Positions 34,850-46,199 of a DNA stretch of 64,000 nt are shown here, in pieces. Origin of the DNA: Apis mellifera (taxonomy: Eukaryota > Arthropoda > Insecta > Hymenoptera > Apidae). The stretch's first letter is position 1; the number at the start of each line of letters is the position of its first letter. The stretch spans positions 8,679,229 to 8,743,228 of the forward strand of contig NC_037645.1 of assembly GCF_003254395.2 (NCBI RefSeq), read 5' to 3'. Both the position numbers and the translations under genes were made by a program. The notes under the pieces were generated by a model that saw only the letters and a program-made list of their open reading frames with translations, made no database searches and had not been told where the DNA came from.

Positions 34850-35650
34850 ATAAAGCAATATTAATTTTTAATTCTTATCCCCTTCCTTTTTTTAAATTCG
34901 CAAAGATAAAATAGTCGAAATTAAAAATCTATCGATTGTTAACGAAGAGGAAAATATATTAATAAATATTCAACATATTATAAAAAAAAGAATACTAAAA
35001 GAAAAAAATGTATTATTCATTACAATATTAACTCAATGTTAATTCCTAATCCCCCTTTTTTTGAATTCACAAAGATAAAACAATCGATCGAAAAATGTCG
35101 ATTATTAACGAAGAGGAAAATATGTTAATAAATATTCAACACAATATTAAAGAAACTAGAATACTAAAAAAAAAATTTATTATTCATTATAGCATCTATG
35201 TTAATTCCTAATCCCCCTTTTTTTAAATTCACAAAAATACGATCGATCGAAAAGTATCGATTATTAACGAAGAGGAAAATATGTTAATAAATATTCAACA
35301 CAATATTAAAGAAACTAGAATACTAAAAAAAAAAATTTATTATTCATTACAATACCAACTAGCATCAATCTTAATTCCTAATCCCCCTTTTTTTAAATTC
35401 ACAAAGATAAAACAATTGATCGAAAAGTATCGATTATTAATAAAAAGGAAAATATGTTAATAAATATTCAACACAATATTAAAGAAACTAGAATACTAAA
35501 AAAAAAATTTATTATTTATTATAGCATCAATGTTAATTCCTAATCCCCCTTTTTTTAAATTCACAAAAACACAATCGATCGAAAAGTATCGATTATTAAT
35601 GAAGAGAAAAATATGTTAATAAATATTCATCACGATATCGAAGAAGTACC
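34850..35650. repeat. Tandem array in intron 3, ~165-172 bp units
   Basis: The landmark TTAATTCCTAATCCCCCTTT recurs at about 35038, 35200, 35371 and 35533 with a diverged first copy near 34864. Units share AAAGTATCGATTATTAA and AATATTCAACACAATATTAA. The run CCCCCTTTTTTT is conserved in every full unit. Confidence 0.92.
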
Positions 35651-35689
35651 AATTCAACCTTAAAAAAAAGAAAAAAAAAGAAAAAAAAA

Positions 35690-36110
35690 CACGTGAAAAA
35701 ACAGAGCATCGAAAGATGATCGAATCGATGAAAACGATCGAACGGTCGATTCTAGCGATCCCCGCGTATCGATACACGGATCGGATCGATTGCATCATCG
35801 TGGCGCGGATGATGGACAAGTATAAGTACCTACGTCATTCGAGGCGCACCGCGAGCGCTAGGCGGCCGCTATTTCCGGAAATATGGAATTGTTTATCGCC
35901 ACGGATGATCGGCCGTATATATTGACAATCTTGTTCACTCGCAGTGTTTACGCACAGCTTGCGGTTAAAAAATCGCGTACGTTTACGCGCGACCGTAACG
36001 CGAAACCAACCAGATAAAACGGACGAGTTGGAAAACGGGATTGGGAGAACCACCACCACCGTTTTTAATCCCTCTTTGTCCGTGCTTGTTCAACGACTGT
36101 GAACAAGCTC
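35690..36110. promoter_or_regulatory. CpG-rich island in intron 3
   Basis: Dense in CGATCG, GCGC and GGCCGC words (NotI-type GCGGCCGC at about 35861). A 69-codon frame (35716-35925) is open but has no recognisable domain; the opposite strand is open too (35835-36059). It is best treated as a candidate intronic regulatory element. Confidence 0.3.
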
Positions 36111-37439
36111 GCGTTACATTTTCTATCACCGCTTTTATTTCTAAACCAACTCCACCAGTGCAATCGAATTGATTAAAACTCGATCGTTTTGTTTGTTTCT
36201 TTCATTCGCTATTCGGTGGTTAAGTGGTCTGCCAGTTTCTCTTCCTTCGTGTACGACGAGATTAGGGTTAGGGCTTTCTTCGAATTAAACCGCGTTTCCA
36301 ACGATTCGATTCGACCTATTTATCACACACATCATTATGATACAATTTTCTAATATTTTTGATATTAATATTTATATCAAATTTATTTATTTTATACAAA
36401 TAATTTATATATTTTTAATATTAATTTTTAGCCGAAAGTAACTCGATCAAAGATATAAAAGTAGCTGAGGACAATTTTAGTTAAATTTTAGTTAAATTTG
36501 TGTTGGAATAGAAAGAGTCGCGTTAGAATATCCGATGAAATGCTTGTATTTGAATAAGAACAAAAGATTAATTAAATTTCTTTGGATTGAATTTTTTGTT
36601 TTACGTATCCAATTAGAAAAATTTTTTAATTTATGCAATTTGTAGAGTCTGATATGAATTTACAGATATCAGGAAGTATCTTGCTATATATTTTCCTTCA
36701 TTCTTGTGATTCTTGTTATTAAATCAAGATGCTAGTTATTTATGATGGCACTTTTGGTTATATCTTTTAATGGAATCGTTTTCTTCCGTTTGGAACTCGA
36801 CAAATATATTATTCACCTGTTTAACAAAAACATAACCTATCGATTTTAATTTTGACTGTACAAAGGTAGGATAATAAATTGTCTTTTGCTCGAAGAGTTG
36901 AACGAACGAATTAATGAAGTAACAATTGTTTCTGAATCATAGAATGAATTTAAATTTTTAATCAAAAAGGAGGATCGATCGGAAGGACAGAGAGATTTAC
37001 AGCTGTCGTTGTGGCAAAGCTGTTCACCGCGAATCGAGAGATCGGATTAAACGGGCGTAGCTGAAGGCGATTAAGGATATCCGCTCTTCTAGGTCAATTT
37101 GTGTATCGACCGTCCCTAAATTCGTAATTTCCAACCTTCGAATGGAAACAGATACGTAATGATTCGATCGAGACTTTTTTCAAACCCTTTCTCAACTTTC
37201 TGTTTGTTTATGCTTGACTTTCTCTTAAAATATCGCTTCACGAATACATTCCTAACCTCTCCACCTATGATTCTATAAAGTATAACATATAATATTGAAT
37301 GGAGAAATCTTTTTTAGATTTTTTTTTTATCTTAGAATTAAACCATGATCCAAGTATATCTTTTGATTTTAGTTGCACAGTTGTGGGAATAGAAATATTA
37401 TTTTCGAAGTTTTCGAGTTTAGTAAGCGTGGAATATGGT
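36111..37439. other. Unique intron 3 sequence
   Basis: AT-rich with one complex patch at 36960-37130 containing CAGCTG/CAGCTGTC and GGATTAAAC words that could be factor sites. No exon seen. Confidence 0.35.
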
Positions 37440-37930
37440 TAAAGGGTTAGTTCGAGTTTGATTTTTGATATTGAATAAAGAAATTATTTCTATTAAGGAA
37501 TTGACGAAAAGGAAAATAGTAAAAGAAGATGAAAAATAAGAATAATAGACAATAAATGTGTTATTTGGATATTAGTTCGAGAGTTTTATTAAATAAACGA
37601 AATTATTTCCATTAAGAAATGGACGAAAAGGAGAAAGAAAATAAAGATGTAAATAAGAAAAGGTGAAAAATAAAAATAATAGACAATGAATGTGAGGATT
37701 ATTTGGATATTAGTTCGAGAGTTTTATTAAATAAGGAAATTATTTCCATTCGTTAAGGAATTGACGAAAATGAAAAATAAGAATAATAGACAATGAATGT
37801 GTTATTTGGATATTAATTCGAGAGTTTTATTAAATAAATGAAATTATTTCCATTAAGAAATAACGAGAGAGAAAAAGAAAATAAATAAGAGAAGGTGAGA
37901 AATAAGAATAATAGAATTCATCAAGAAATT
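37440..37930. repeat. Tandem array, ~115-125 bp units, four to five copies
   Basis: TTATTTGGATATTAGTTCGA, GAGAGTTTTATTAAATAA and AATAAGAATAATAGACAATG recur with small indels. Confidence 0.9.
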
Positions 37931-39462
37931 GACGATAAGAATTATTGGGATTGTAAGGATTACTCTCAACGAAATAAGAAAATATATCGTAACTGCATTT
38001 TAATTACTTTAATACTCGACAATTATTACGTAAAGAAACGTAAAAATATCAAAATATAAAAGTTTCAATTCATGCATACGAAATCATTATCGATTCGAAA
38101 AAGGCGAATTAAGCTTTTAAGATCGAAAGAACCTGCAACCTCATCCAACATTTTCACGATATATCTTCATCTCTCCCCCAAATACTGCCGTTTTTTAACT
38201 CGATTCCGTCTCAAAAAAGACGTAATCACAAGTTGAAGAAACCAAGCCTTAGTCGAAACAGCCAAAGGCAGTTTCAGGCGAGGAAAAAAAGCGGCTTCGA
38301 ATATTAATTAACGTCCGAGAGCAGTCTCCTTTTTCTTCTTCAAAGGCCAACATCCCTCAAGATATTTCCTAACTTCTTCGCAGAGTTAGACAACTTAGGA
38401 AATTAACTTCTCTCCGCCAATATTTGCGGTAAAACAGGCAAAGTTTTCGTTACCCACTTTTTCTCGCTTCTTTATCCTTCATATATATATATCAAAAAAA
38501 AAGAGAAAAGATGACTGACTTTGGCAAAGTTGATTAAAATTCTCTCGCCAGATGTTCGAGTTGACGAGAGAGAGAGGGGGGGGGATGGAAAAAAAAGATA
38601 AACAATAGCGTGGGATTAAGGGATGGAGAGATGAAAGGGGGGGAGGGAAATGAAAAAGAAGGAACAACAATACGGTTGTGGCGTATCCACCGTGATTTAT
38701 TCCGGCTTTCAACGACGCGTCACCCACTCAACTGCGCCCCCAACCCTCCGCCACTCCTCTTCCCTGCCTCCTTTAATTTTAGAGATCTCTAATTCGAGCA
38801 CGGTTCCAAGTAAATTTAAACCATGGTTAGCAATTTTTTCCTCCTCCCTCCACATTCCTCCGATGATCGGCTCTCGAATCGGTTTTCTTTCTTTTTCTTT
38901 TCAGTATTCGGATAAGCTTTCTATCTTCTTTTTTTTCTTTCTCTCCTTTCTCGATTTTCCTTTCTTGTATACTTATCGTCAATTAAATTTGTCAAATCAG
39001 ACATTTTTAATTTTATAGTTCAAATTTTATTTTTCTTAAAATTTGTTAAATCAGACATTGTTAATTTTATAGTTCAATTTTATTTTTTTTAAAAATCGGA
39101 ACTTTCCCTTTTCATTTTTGAATAATTTTTCTTATGAAATAATAAATTGGAAACAAATTTTTTTTAATTAAATTTATTCCAATTTATATATATAGTTTCA
39201 ATAACTAAAATTAATTCGTGAACATTATTCTTCTTAATTGTAAATAGACTATATATATTTCATTTTATGCAAATAAATTTTATAAGCTAAAAAAATTATT
39301 AGCATACTCAACAATTTTTAATTCGTTTTATTTTATTCGAGAGAACAGTCAGTTCGATAGGGGAAGATATTCATCGAGGAATAAATAAATAATGCTTCTG
39401 AAATCTTAGATATTTTACTTTTTAAGGAAGGAAATCTTAAATTTAATTTTAAAAAAATTATT

Positions 39463-39514
<52 letters not shown>

Positions 39515-39639
39515 TTTATTCCCAATTAGGAAAGATCTTATCTTATACTATTTAAAAACTTTTTATTATTTTTTTTTTACTATTTTCTTTTTTTTTTTTT
39601 TATTAATCTTAGACATTTTATTAACTGTGAATAGTGAAT
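37931..39639. other. Unique intron 3 sequence
   Basis: Includes a complex non-coding block at 38140-38470 and a GA/G-rich tract at 38565-38660. The frames at 38610-38792 and 38650-39018 have no recognised domain and run into poly-Phe. (TA)n occurs at 39467-39509. Confidence 0.4.
39467..39509. repeat. (TA)n microsatellite
   Basis: About 21 TA units. Confidence 0.97.
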
Positions 39640-40215
39640 TTCAGAAAAATTTGGACAGATTTTAGGCATCCTAAGAATTAATATATCCATAGAATATTTT
39701 TATTAAATCGATGATTCATCTCTGTATTAAATATAGTTACTTTTTTAAAAATTTAATGATATTCAAATCTAATACAGAAATTGAAATAAAAATTAGTATG
39801 GAATACATATAAGATACATAATTGCTACTTTATTGTATAACATATTAAAAAGAAATTTAATTTGAATACATTTAAAATCTTGAATTCTAGAAATATCAAT
39901 AAGAGCTTAGTAACTTTATTTATTCTAGGGATCCCAAGAATAAATGATCCTCATATTCTTTTAAATATTTAATAATATTCAAATCTAATGCAGAAATTGT
40001 CACAAAAATTAGTATATGTTATGGTAAATAACATATTCAAAGAAATTTAGATAATTTAAAATCTTAAATTTTAGAAACTTCCATAAAATCCCTATAAATA
40101 CCCTAAAAATTTGAGAATCCATCTATTGCATTATAACGATATTCTTTTAAATTCCTTCAATAAAAAATTCAAATCTAATACAGAAATTACAATAAAAATT
40201 AGAATATACATCAAG
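39640..40215. repeat. Degenerate tandem array, about three ~200 bp units
   Basis: TTCAAATCTAATACAGAAAT followed by ACAATAAAAATTAG recurs near 39764, 39978 and 40168, with similar surrounding blocks. Confidence 0.75.
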
Positions 40216-40231
40216 GAAATACGCAAAACAC

Positions 40232-40241
40232 ATATACATAT

Positions 40242-40295
<54 letters not shown>
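40232..40295. repeat. (TA)n / (TACA)n microsatellite
   Basis: TATACA tetra/hexanucleotide pieces leading into about 22 TA units. Confidence 0.96.
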
Positions 40296-40298
<3 letters not shown>

Positions 40299-41789
40299 GC
40301 AACGTTTCAAAAGAAATTTAAATAACGCTATATGCATTTTGATTGCATCCATATTCTTTGCACGTTCAACAGGGCACGAATAAATCTCTAAATAAAACAA
40401 TGTCTCCGATATTTTCTTTTTCACGCGGCGTTTGTTATTCCAACCCGACCTTGCTTTGTGCGCGATTTGTCTGTCAGCGTAAGGCGACCCAATATCGCGA
40501 CGCGTCTCGAAAGAGTTGAACCGAGACGTTGCCGTCACTGAATTACTCTCAACGAAACGAGCGCGCCACTTTCACTCTGGTGAACACGGTTACCCTTCAC
40601 AGAGACGAGTTTGTCCCACGATTTCTTCTCATCTTTTCGCTCCTTTCGTTTCTCCGGTGAATTGTTTGTTCGAGCGTTGGTACCGCCGTCTAGTGTCAAT
40701 AATTGGAACTATAACGGGTTTCGAAATCGACAAGATATTTCCAACTAGATTTTTTTTGGTGAATTTACACTCGGATAAAAATATCGTTATGTTATTTTAT
40801 ATTTCGAAATAATAATTTTGCAAACTATTTGGAACTGGATTTTTGACGAATTTATAACAAGAATATAGAATATTGTTTGTTACGTATTTCGATTTTTTTG
40901 TTTTTGATGAAATCGATTGAATCAAATCACTGTTGGTTACGTACACATTCTAGGGAATCGATGAGAAATCGCTATTTATAATTTTCGATATATGTCACTC
41001 AGGATGCAATAAAATAAAATAAAAATAAACGTTAGGTCAAATAATGATAATCGACAGAGGTCTTGCATGCAATCTCAATTCGGAGATTACTTTCAAAAAC
41101 TCGAAAAATTGGAAAGTTTCCTAGACTAGCAATGCATCTATTGCCGAATCGTCGATCCTAGTAATTATTCTCCTAATTTTAGAATCCACCATAGATGGAC
41201 AAAAATTTAACAGTTCAAGTTAAGAATAAAGTTACTTTGACAATTCAATGTTCGAAACAATCGAACGATAGTATAACAACTATAACAGATACGAACAAAT
41301 GTTATTTATTTTTTCAACTTTTTTGGTTAATCCAACTCTGCCTCCAATGAAATATACAAAGTTTTCCATCGATAAAAATACTGAAATAATATTCATTCAT
41401 AGTTAGTCACTCTTTGTACAATCTCAACAATAAATTATCGAAGTAACTTTATTCTTTAACCTCGATTATTAAATTCTCCTCAAATCTCTACGATTCTGGA
41501 GGAAATCGATCTCTAGTAAGAAACTTCATCCTGTTCTTAACCCCTCGCAGGCTCGAAGAGGAGGAAAAAGGTGCACGAGTACGCGTGTCGTGATAATTTT
41601 GCCAGTTTTCCACCAATTAAAATCAGCAGATTCTCGTGAAATCATCTTAAACACAGCTTAGAAACAGTAATGGGCAACATTTGAATAAACTATATAATAA
41701 TAATCGCAATATCAAAGGAGATTGCAACACGTAATACACGCTACGAATAAATTATTCCAGTTATTCCAGCATTTTAACAAATTTTTAAT
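40296..41789. other. Unique intron 3 sequence
   Basis: Contains a CpG-richer patch at 40420-40690; the 98-codon frame 40516-40812 has no recognised domain. The rest is AT-rich. No exon seen. Confidence 0.4.
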
Positions 41790-42820
41790 TTTTAATTATT
41801 CTTTCAACAAATTAACCGCCCGGTTAGAAACATCCAGTAGTACAATGAAATATCAGTATAATTAAATCATGAATTAGAATTAGAATCACGCCAATTGTGT
41901 ATAAAAAATCGAACCGGTTAATTAATTAAATTGAATGGATTTTTATTAGGATAAGAAAAATTTTCTTAATCTCAATGCCAATGATCCAATTCTTAACCAT
42001 GGAGTAATTTTTAATTTTTAATTACTCTTTCAATCCCAATACCAATGATTCGATTGTTAACTATGAATAATTTTTAATTTTTAATTACTCTTTCAACAAA
42101 TTAACCGCCCGGTTAGAAACATCGAGTACCACAAAGAAATATCTCAACGATCCTGTTTTTAATCATGGAGTAATTTTTAAATTTTAATTACTTTTTTAAC
42201 AAATTAACCGCCCGGTTAGAAACATCCAGTAGTACAAAGAAATATTCGTACAATTAAATCGAATTAGAATCACACCAAATATAAAAAATCGAACCAATTA
42301 ATTGATTAAATTCAATGGATTTTTATTGGGATAAGAAAAATGTTTTTAACCTCAATGCCAACGATTCGATTCTTAACTATGGTGTAATTTTTAATTTTTA
42401 ATTACTCTTTCAACAAATTAACCAGCCGGTTAGAAACATCCAGTAGCACAAAGAAATATCCGTACGATTAAATCACGAATTAGAATTAGAATCACGCCAA
42501 TTGTGTATAAAAAATCTAACTGATTAATTAATTAAATTCAATGGACTTTTATTGGGATAAGAAAAATATTTTTAACCTCAATGCCAACGATTCGATTCTT
42601 AATCATGGTGTAATTTTTAATTTTTAATTACTCTTTCAACAAATTAACCGCCCGGTTAGGAACATCCAGTAGTCTAATGAAATATCAGTATAATTAAATC
42701 ACGCCAATTATGTATAAAAAAATCGAACCGGTTAATTAATCAAATTGAACGGATTTTTATTGGGATAAGAAAAATGATTTTAATCCCAATACCAACGATC
42801 CGATTCTTAACCATGGAGAC
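41790..42820. repeat. Tandem array abutting the cyclase exon, units of ~215-290 bp
   Basis: AAATTAACCGCCCGGTTAGA recurs at about 41809, 42098, 42201, 42415 (CAGCCGG variant) and 42641. Units share ACATCCAGTAGTACAAAGAA, AATCGAACCGGTTAATTAAT and GGATTTTTATTGGGATAAGA. The 103-base spacing between two landmarks marks an internal deletion. The array ends about 50 bases before the exon at 42870. Confidence 0.92.
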
Positions 42821-42869
42821 GAATTGAGAGAAGAAATTATTATATTCATTTCCTCTAAATATTTTCTAG

Positions 42870-43083
42870 GTGGAGATGCTATATCAACGATACTTTCTAC
42901 GAATGAACCAGAGCAACATGACGCACGTTCTTGGCCTATTGGCGGGACTGGCTCTCGCTCTAGGCGTGCTACTGCTCCTCAAATTGTTTCTCGATGGCAA
43001 CCAACGATTTTTCGATACTTTGGAAAGACCGGAAAACTTATTTCTAGCGATAACGTTGATCACTTGTGTCGCCATCTACGCCG
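42870..43083 (+). CDS. Adenylyl cyclase (type 5/6-like), exon with first transmembrane helices
   Basis: A 214-base exon starting after a strong acceptor (ATATTTTCTAG|GTGGAG) and ending at a consensus donor (GCCG|GTAAGT), phase 0 to 1. It encodes model residues 168-238: VEMLYQRYFLRMNQSN, then a hydrophobic helix (about 185-208, THVLGLLAGLALALGVLLLL...), a short loop (DGNQRFFDTLERPE) and the beginning of helix 2 (NLFLAITLITCVAIYA). The motif LYQRYF followed by MNQS is characteristic of the segment just before TM1 in type 5 and 6 adenylyl cyclases, which convert ATP to cAMP downstream of G-protein-coupled receptors at the plasma membrane. In Drosophila the nearest relative is probably Ac78C, by elimination among its cyclases, but I cannot verify this, so no symbol is given. 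Confidence 0.9.
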
Positions 43084-44228
43084 GTAAGTATATTATCCCA
43101 GGGCAAGATCTTACACGAGATGCAACCGAGATAAAAGCCCGTATTCACTGTAAGAAGAGAGTTAAAGGAATTCAACTAATTACAAGTCTCGTTTAATGAT
43201 TTAACATTTAATCATTTGCACTCGTATTTAAGAAGAGTTTACTTTTCAAAATATTTTCATATTGAAAATATTGAAGGTTAACTTGCCGTTCTAGTAGAAG
43301 ATATTTGAAAAATACATAAATTTTATCCCAATCCAACTGATCAATGAAAATCTATATAATGTGCGTATTTATTATATTTTTCGAAATTTTTAAAAAATAA
43401 TGAAGCGAAACTAACTTGCAAACTGGAAGGAACGTACAGGAATATTCCTCTCGAAAACACAATCTTGTAATATTTACAATAACGATAATATATACATAAA
43501 ACAAGCATGAAAAACGAGCAAAAAAGTGAAAATGATACAATGTTGAAGAAAAAAATTACATTTTGTAATTTTGCATCGTGCGATATCGTTCGAAACAGTT
43601 CCCAGCAGTTGTAATCCTGTTGGTTTTCCACAACGAAAGAGGAAAAATCATTTATCTTTTATTTATTCGTTTTACTTTATATAATACATTTAAAGCAAAA
43701 ACTAAAAGAAAACGTTGTTAACAAGAGTTCCTAAAACGTAATATTAAATACAAAATATAAAATGATAAAAGAATGACGACCATACGAGTGCAAAGGGTTA
43801 ACAATCGAAGATTATTAAAACGAACTTCATTTCGATTAACTTCGAATCGTACTGTCAGCTATAATAAATGTCACTCAAGGATCATCGAAATTTTTAATCA
43901 ATTACTTTTCCAACATCGATACACTGGCCTCGACTCGTCCTCCAACCCCCTTTTAATTCGCATTTTCACAGAAAATAACGATTCGAGGAACAATCAAGTT
44001 AGAACAAAATAGAATTCGGATTGGTTCGCGTGAAAGAATAATTAGAATCGATTTACTGCAATTTCATAAAACAATTGTCGTACTCCTTCGAGTAACAATT
44101 CGATTAATGTAAAACGTTGAAACGTTCGAGAGTCATTTATTTAGTTTTCAAGCTGAAACAGAATTGACGAGAAGATTCACTTTTGCTAATTAATCAACGT
44201 TGAAACGATTTATCAATTTCGGATAATC

Positions 44229-44268
44229 CAACCTAACCTAACCTAACCTAACCTAACCTAACCTAACC
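44229..44268. repeat. Interstitial (CCTAA)n telomere-type run
   Basis: Seven to eight perfect CCTAA pentamers (TTAGG on the other strand), identical to the usual insect telomeric unit but inside an intron. Confidence 0.95.
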
Positions 44269-44994
44269 AAATAAACATCGAACGACACATTCTGGAAATT
44301 CTGTTCATCGATCGCTCGTTATCCTCTGCTAATTGATATCGCCAAATTTTTCAGATTATTTTTTTTTTTTTACGCACGAGACGGAAAAAGATCCGATTTT
44401 AATTATCTTAGCGAGAATCATTCTTTTTTTTTTTTTTTTTTAACTTTCGTTTCGATTCGACCCACTTCCGTCGCGTTAATTAAAATCTCGAATAAAAAAA
44501 AAAAATTCTGCGTTCGATACGCGAGAAAGGGTGGGAGAAATATCGAAATGCCATCCCCTTATCAGAAGCGGTGATCGAAAGGTGTGAGAGTCGCTTTTTC
44601 AAACCTGATAAAATGTTTTTCTCTTTCCTTTTTTTCATCTCCTTCTCCTTCTCCCTCCTTCCAATCCAACTTTTCCCTCTGAGAGGGAAACCTAGCGTGT
44701 TTCCAGAGCAGAAGAACGAATTTCAAAGCGCGAAACGATAATTTTATCATTCCAAAAGTTAAAAGTTTTCGATTAAGACGCAACTTTTTACGAACGCGTG
44801 TGCAAAACGAGGAGGTTGGTTTGTTCAACGTAACATTAGAATAATGAATTACGATTTCTAGAGTGAGGGGAAAATATTTAAGATTTTTATTAATCATTCT
44901 TCGAACGACGACTCGTTCATAAGAGTTCAATAATTTTTCTGAAAAAATATATACGCACGTTCGAAATATACTATCCTAAATAAATAACAATTAA

Positions 44995-45008
44995 CTAGGG
45001 ATCCCTAG
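44995..45008. repeat. Perfect palindrome CTAGGGATCCCTAG
   Basis: Fourteen-base exact palindrome built from two copies of the CTAGGGA word that recurs in several arrays of this window. Confidence 0.9.
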
Positions 45009-45393
45009 AATTATTTTCTAGTAATAACGCTCTAGAAAAAGAAAAATCTCAATTCAACTAAGCATCGATCGTACATATCGTCCATTTTTCTAATTCGAAA
45101 AATACAATAATACAATAAATTATTTTATTTTTTTAAACTTTAGACACCTACCGGAGAAACGAGCTAACAAGCTTTCCTCTCGATGGGCAAAAATCCCTAC
45201 TCCTCTCCCTTCCCTCACAAGTAAAATCCATATAAAACCAACCAATTTTCTCATCCAACCTCGATTCAAAACCTTCCTCCTTCTTCGCAGCGTGAAAAAG
45301 AAAAAAAAAAAAAGTGTCTCAACTTTTCCCCCAGCTGTTAAGAATAGGAAGAAATATCTGGTAACTTTTTCGAACGTCCTGTTTCTGTTGCAG

Positions 45394-45704
45394 CACTGGT
45401 CGCGGCTATATCCAGGCCGGGGATGAACGAGATCTGGTTGGCGGGGGTGAGCGGGATAGTGCTGGTCACGTTGCTCGCGCTCCAAGTGTCGCTCAACGTG
45501 CATCTGGCGCTCGGGTCGAAGGAGCATCGCAGCGGGGGCCCGCTGGCCGCGGCCTGGGCCGTTTGCTTCTTCATCTACATGGCGTACGCGCTTCTCCCTA
45601 TAAGGCTGCGCCACGCGTGCATCGCAGGCCTAGTTTTCTCCGTGGCGCACCTGATCGGAGCCTTCGTCCTCTACCCTTCCTACTATCCGGCCATGATGGA
45701 ACAC
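45394..45704 (+). CDS. Adenylyl cyclase (type 5/6-like), exon with transmembrane helices 2-5
   Basis: A 311-base exon with a strong acceptor (TTTCTGTTGCAG|CA) and donor (GAACAC|GTGAGT), phase 1 to 0. The split codon restores Ala 239 and completes helix 2 (ALVAAIS). It then encodes helix 3 (EIWLAGVSGIVLVTLLALQV), a loop with GSKEHRSGG, helix 4 with FFIYMAYALLPIRLRHA, and helix 5 (CIAGLVFSVAHLIGAFVLY), ending SYYPAMMEH at residue 342. The FFxYxxYxLLPIRxR segment matches the TM4-TM5 region of mammalian type 5/6 cyclases (YTLLP[VI]RMRAA). The exon is GC-rich against AT-rich introns. The next exon, expected to hold TM6 and lead into the C1 catalytic domain, is not in the window. The antisense open frame 45120-45614 is a shadow. 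Confidence 0.93.
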
Positions 45705-46199
45705 GTGAGTGATTCTCATTCTTTTCATTCTTCTCATCCTCGATTCTCTCGAATGCGTGTGAATTTTTTTATTTTTGGAATGTTCTATATTCTACAGTAG
45801 AACAGATTTCTTAATAATTCTTCTTCTCTGTATGTAATTTTAATTGGGGTTGGGAAGGTAGTTTCGTTTTCTCGCACGAATCAATCAATTTTAAACTGTG
45901 TTGTTGTTGTTATATATGGAGAGTTTGGTGAATTTATCTGTATGTTGGTATCTTATGGTGTATTTATCGAGGGAAAAATTTGAATTGAAGTCGATCGGAT
46001 CGAGGATGGGTTTTTATTGGGTGGGAAAGAATGCGGGGCAAGAATGGATTTCTTAAGGTTTCTTTTCGAAACGAGTTTTTAACGAGTTGGAAGTTTAATT
46101 TCGATGCACGCCAACGATAAATTAATCTCTCGAGCAAAGTAAGTTTTCGCGGTAATCGTGTCGTCGATAGTTCCGTTCCGTTTCAACGAAGATCGTTCC
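45705..46199. other. Start of intron 5
   Basis: Unique sequence following the donor; no further exon recognised. Confidence 0.5.

Larger units (their letters stand above)
43084..45393. other. Intron 4
   Basis: A 2.3 kb AT-rich intron without a long tandem array. It holds a (CCTAA)n run (44229-44268), poly-T tracts (44357-44371, 44426-44440) and a 14-base palindrome (44995-45008). It ends with a pyrimidine-rich tract and TGTTGCAG. Frames at 43341-43631, 43773-44012 and 44562-44930 show no domain. Confidence 0.8.

Noticed and set aside
45120..45614. 164-codon minus-strand open frame
   Set aside because: It is the antisense shadow of the well-supported cyclase exon at 45394-45704, extended by low-complexity sequence.
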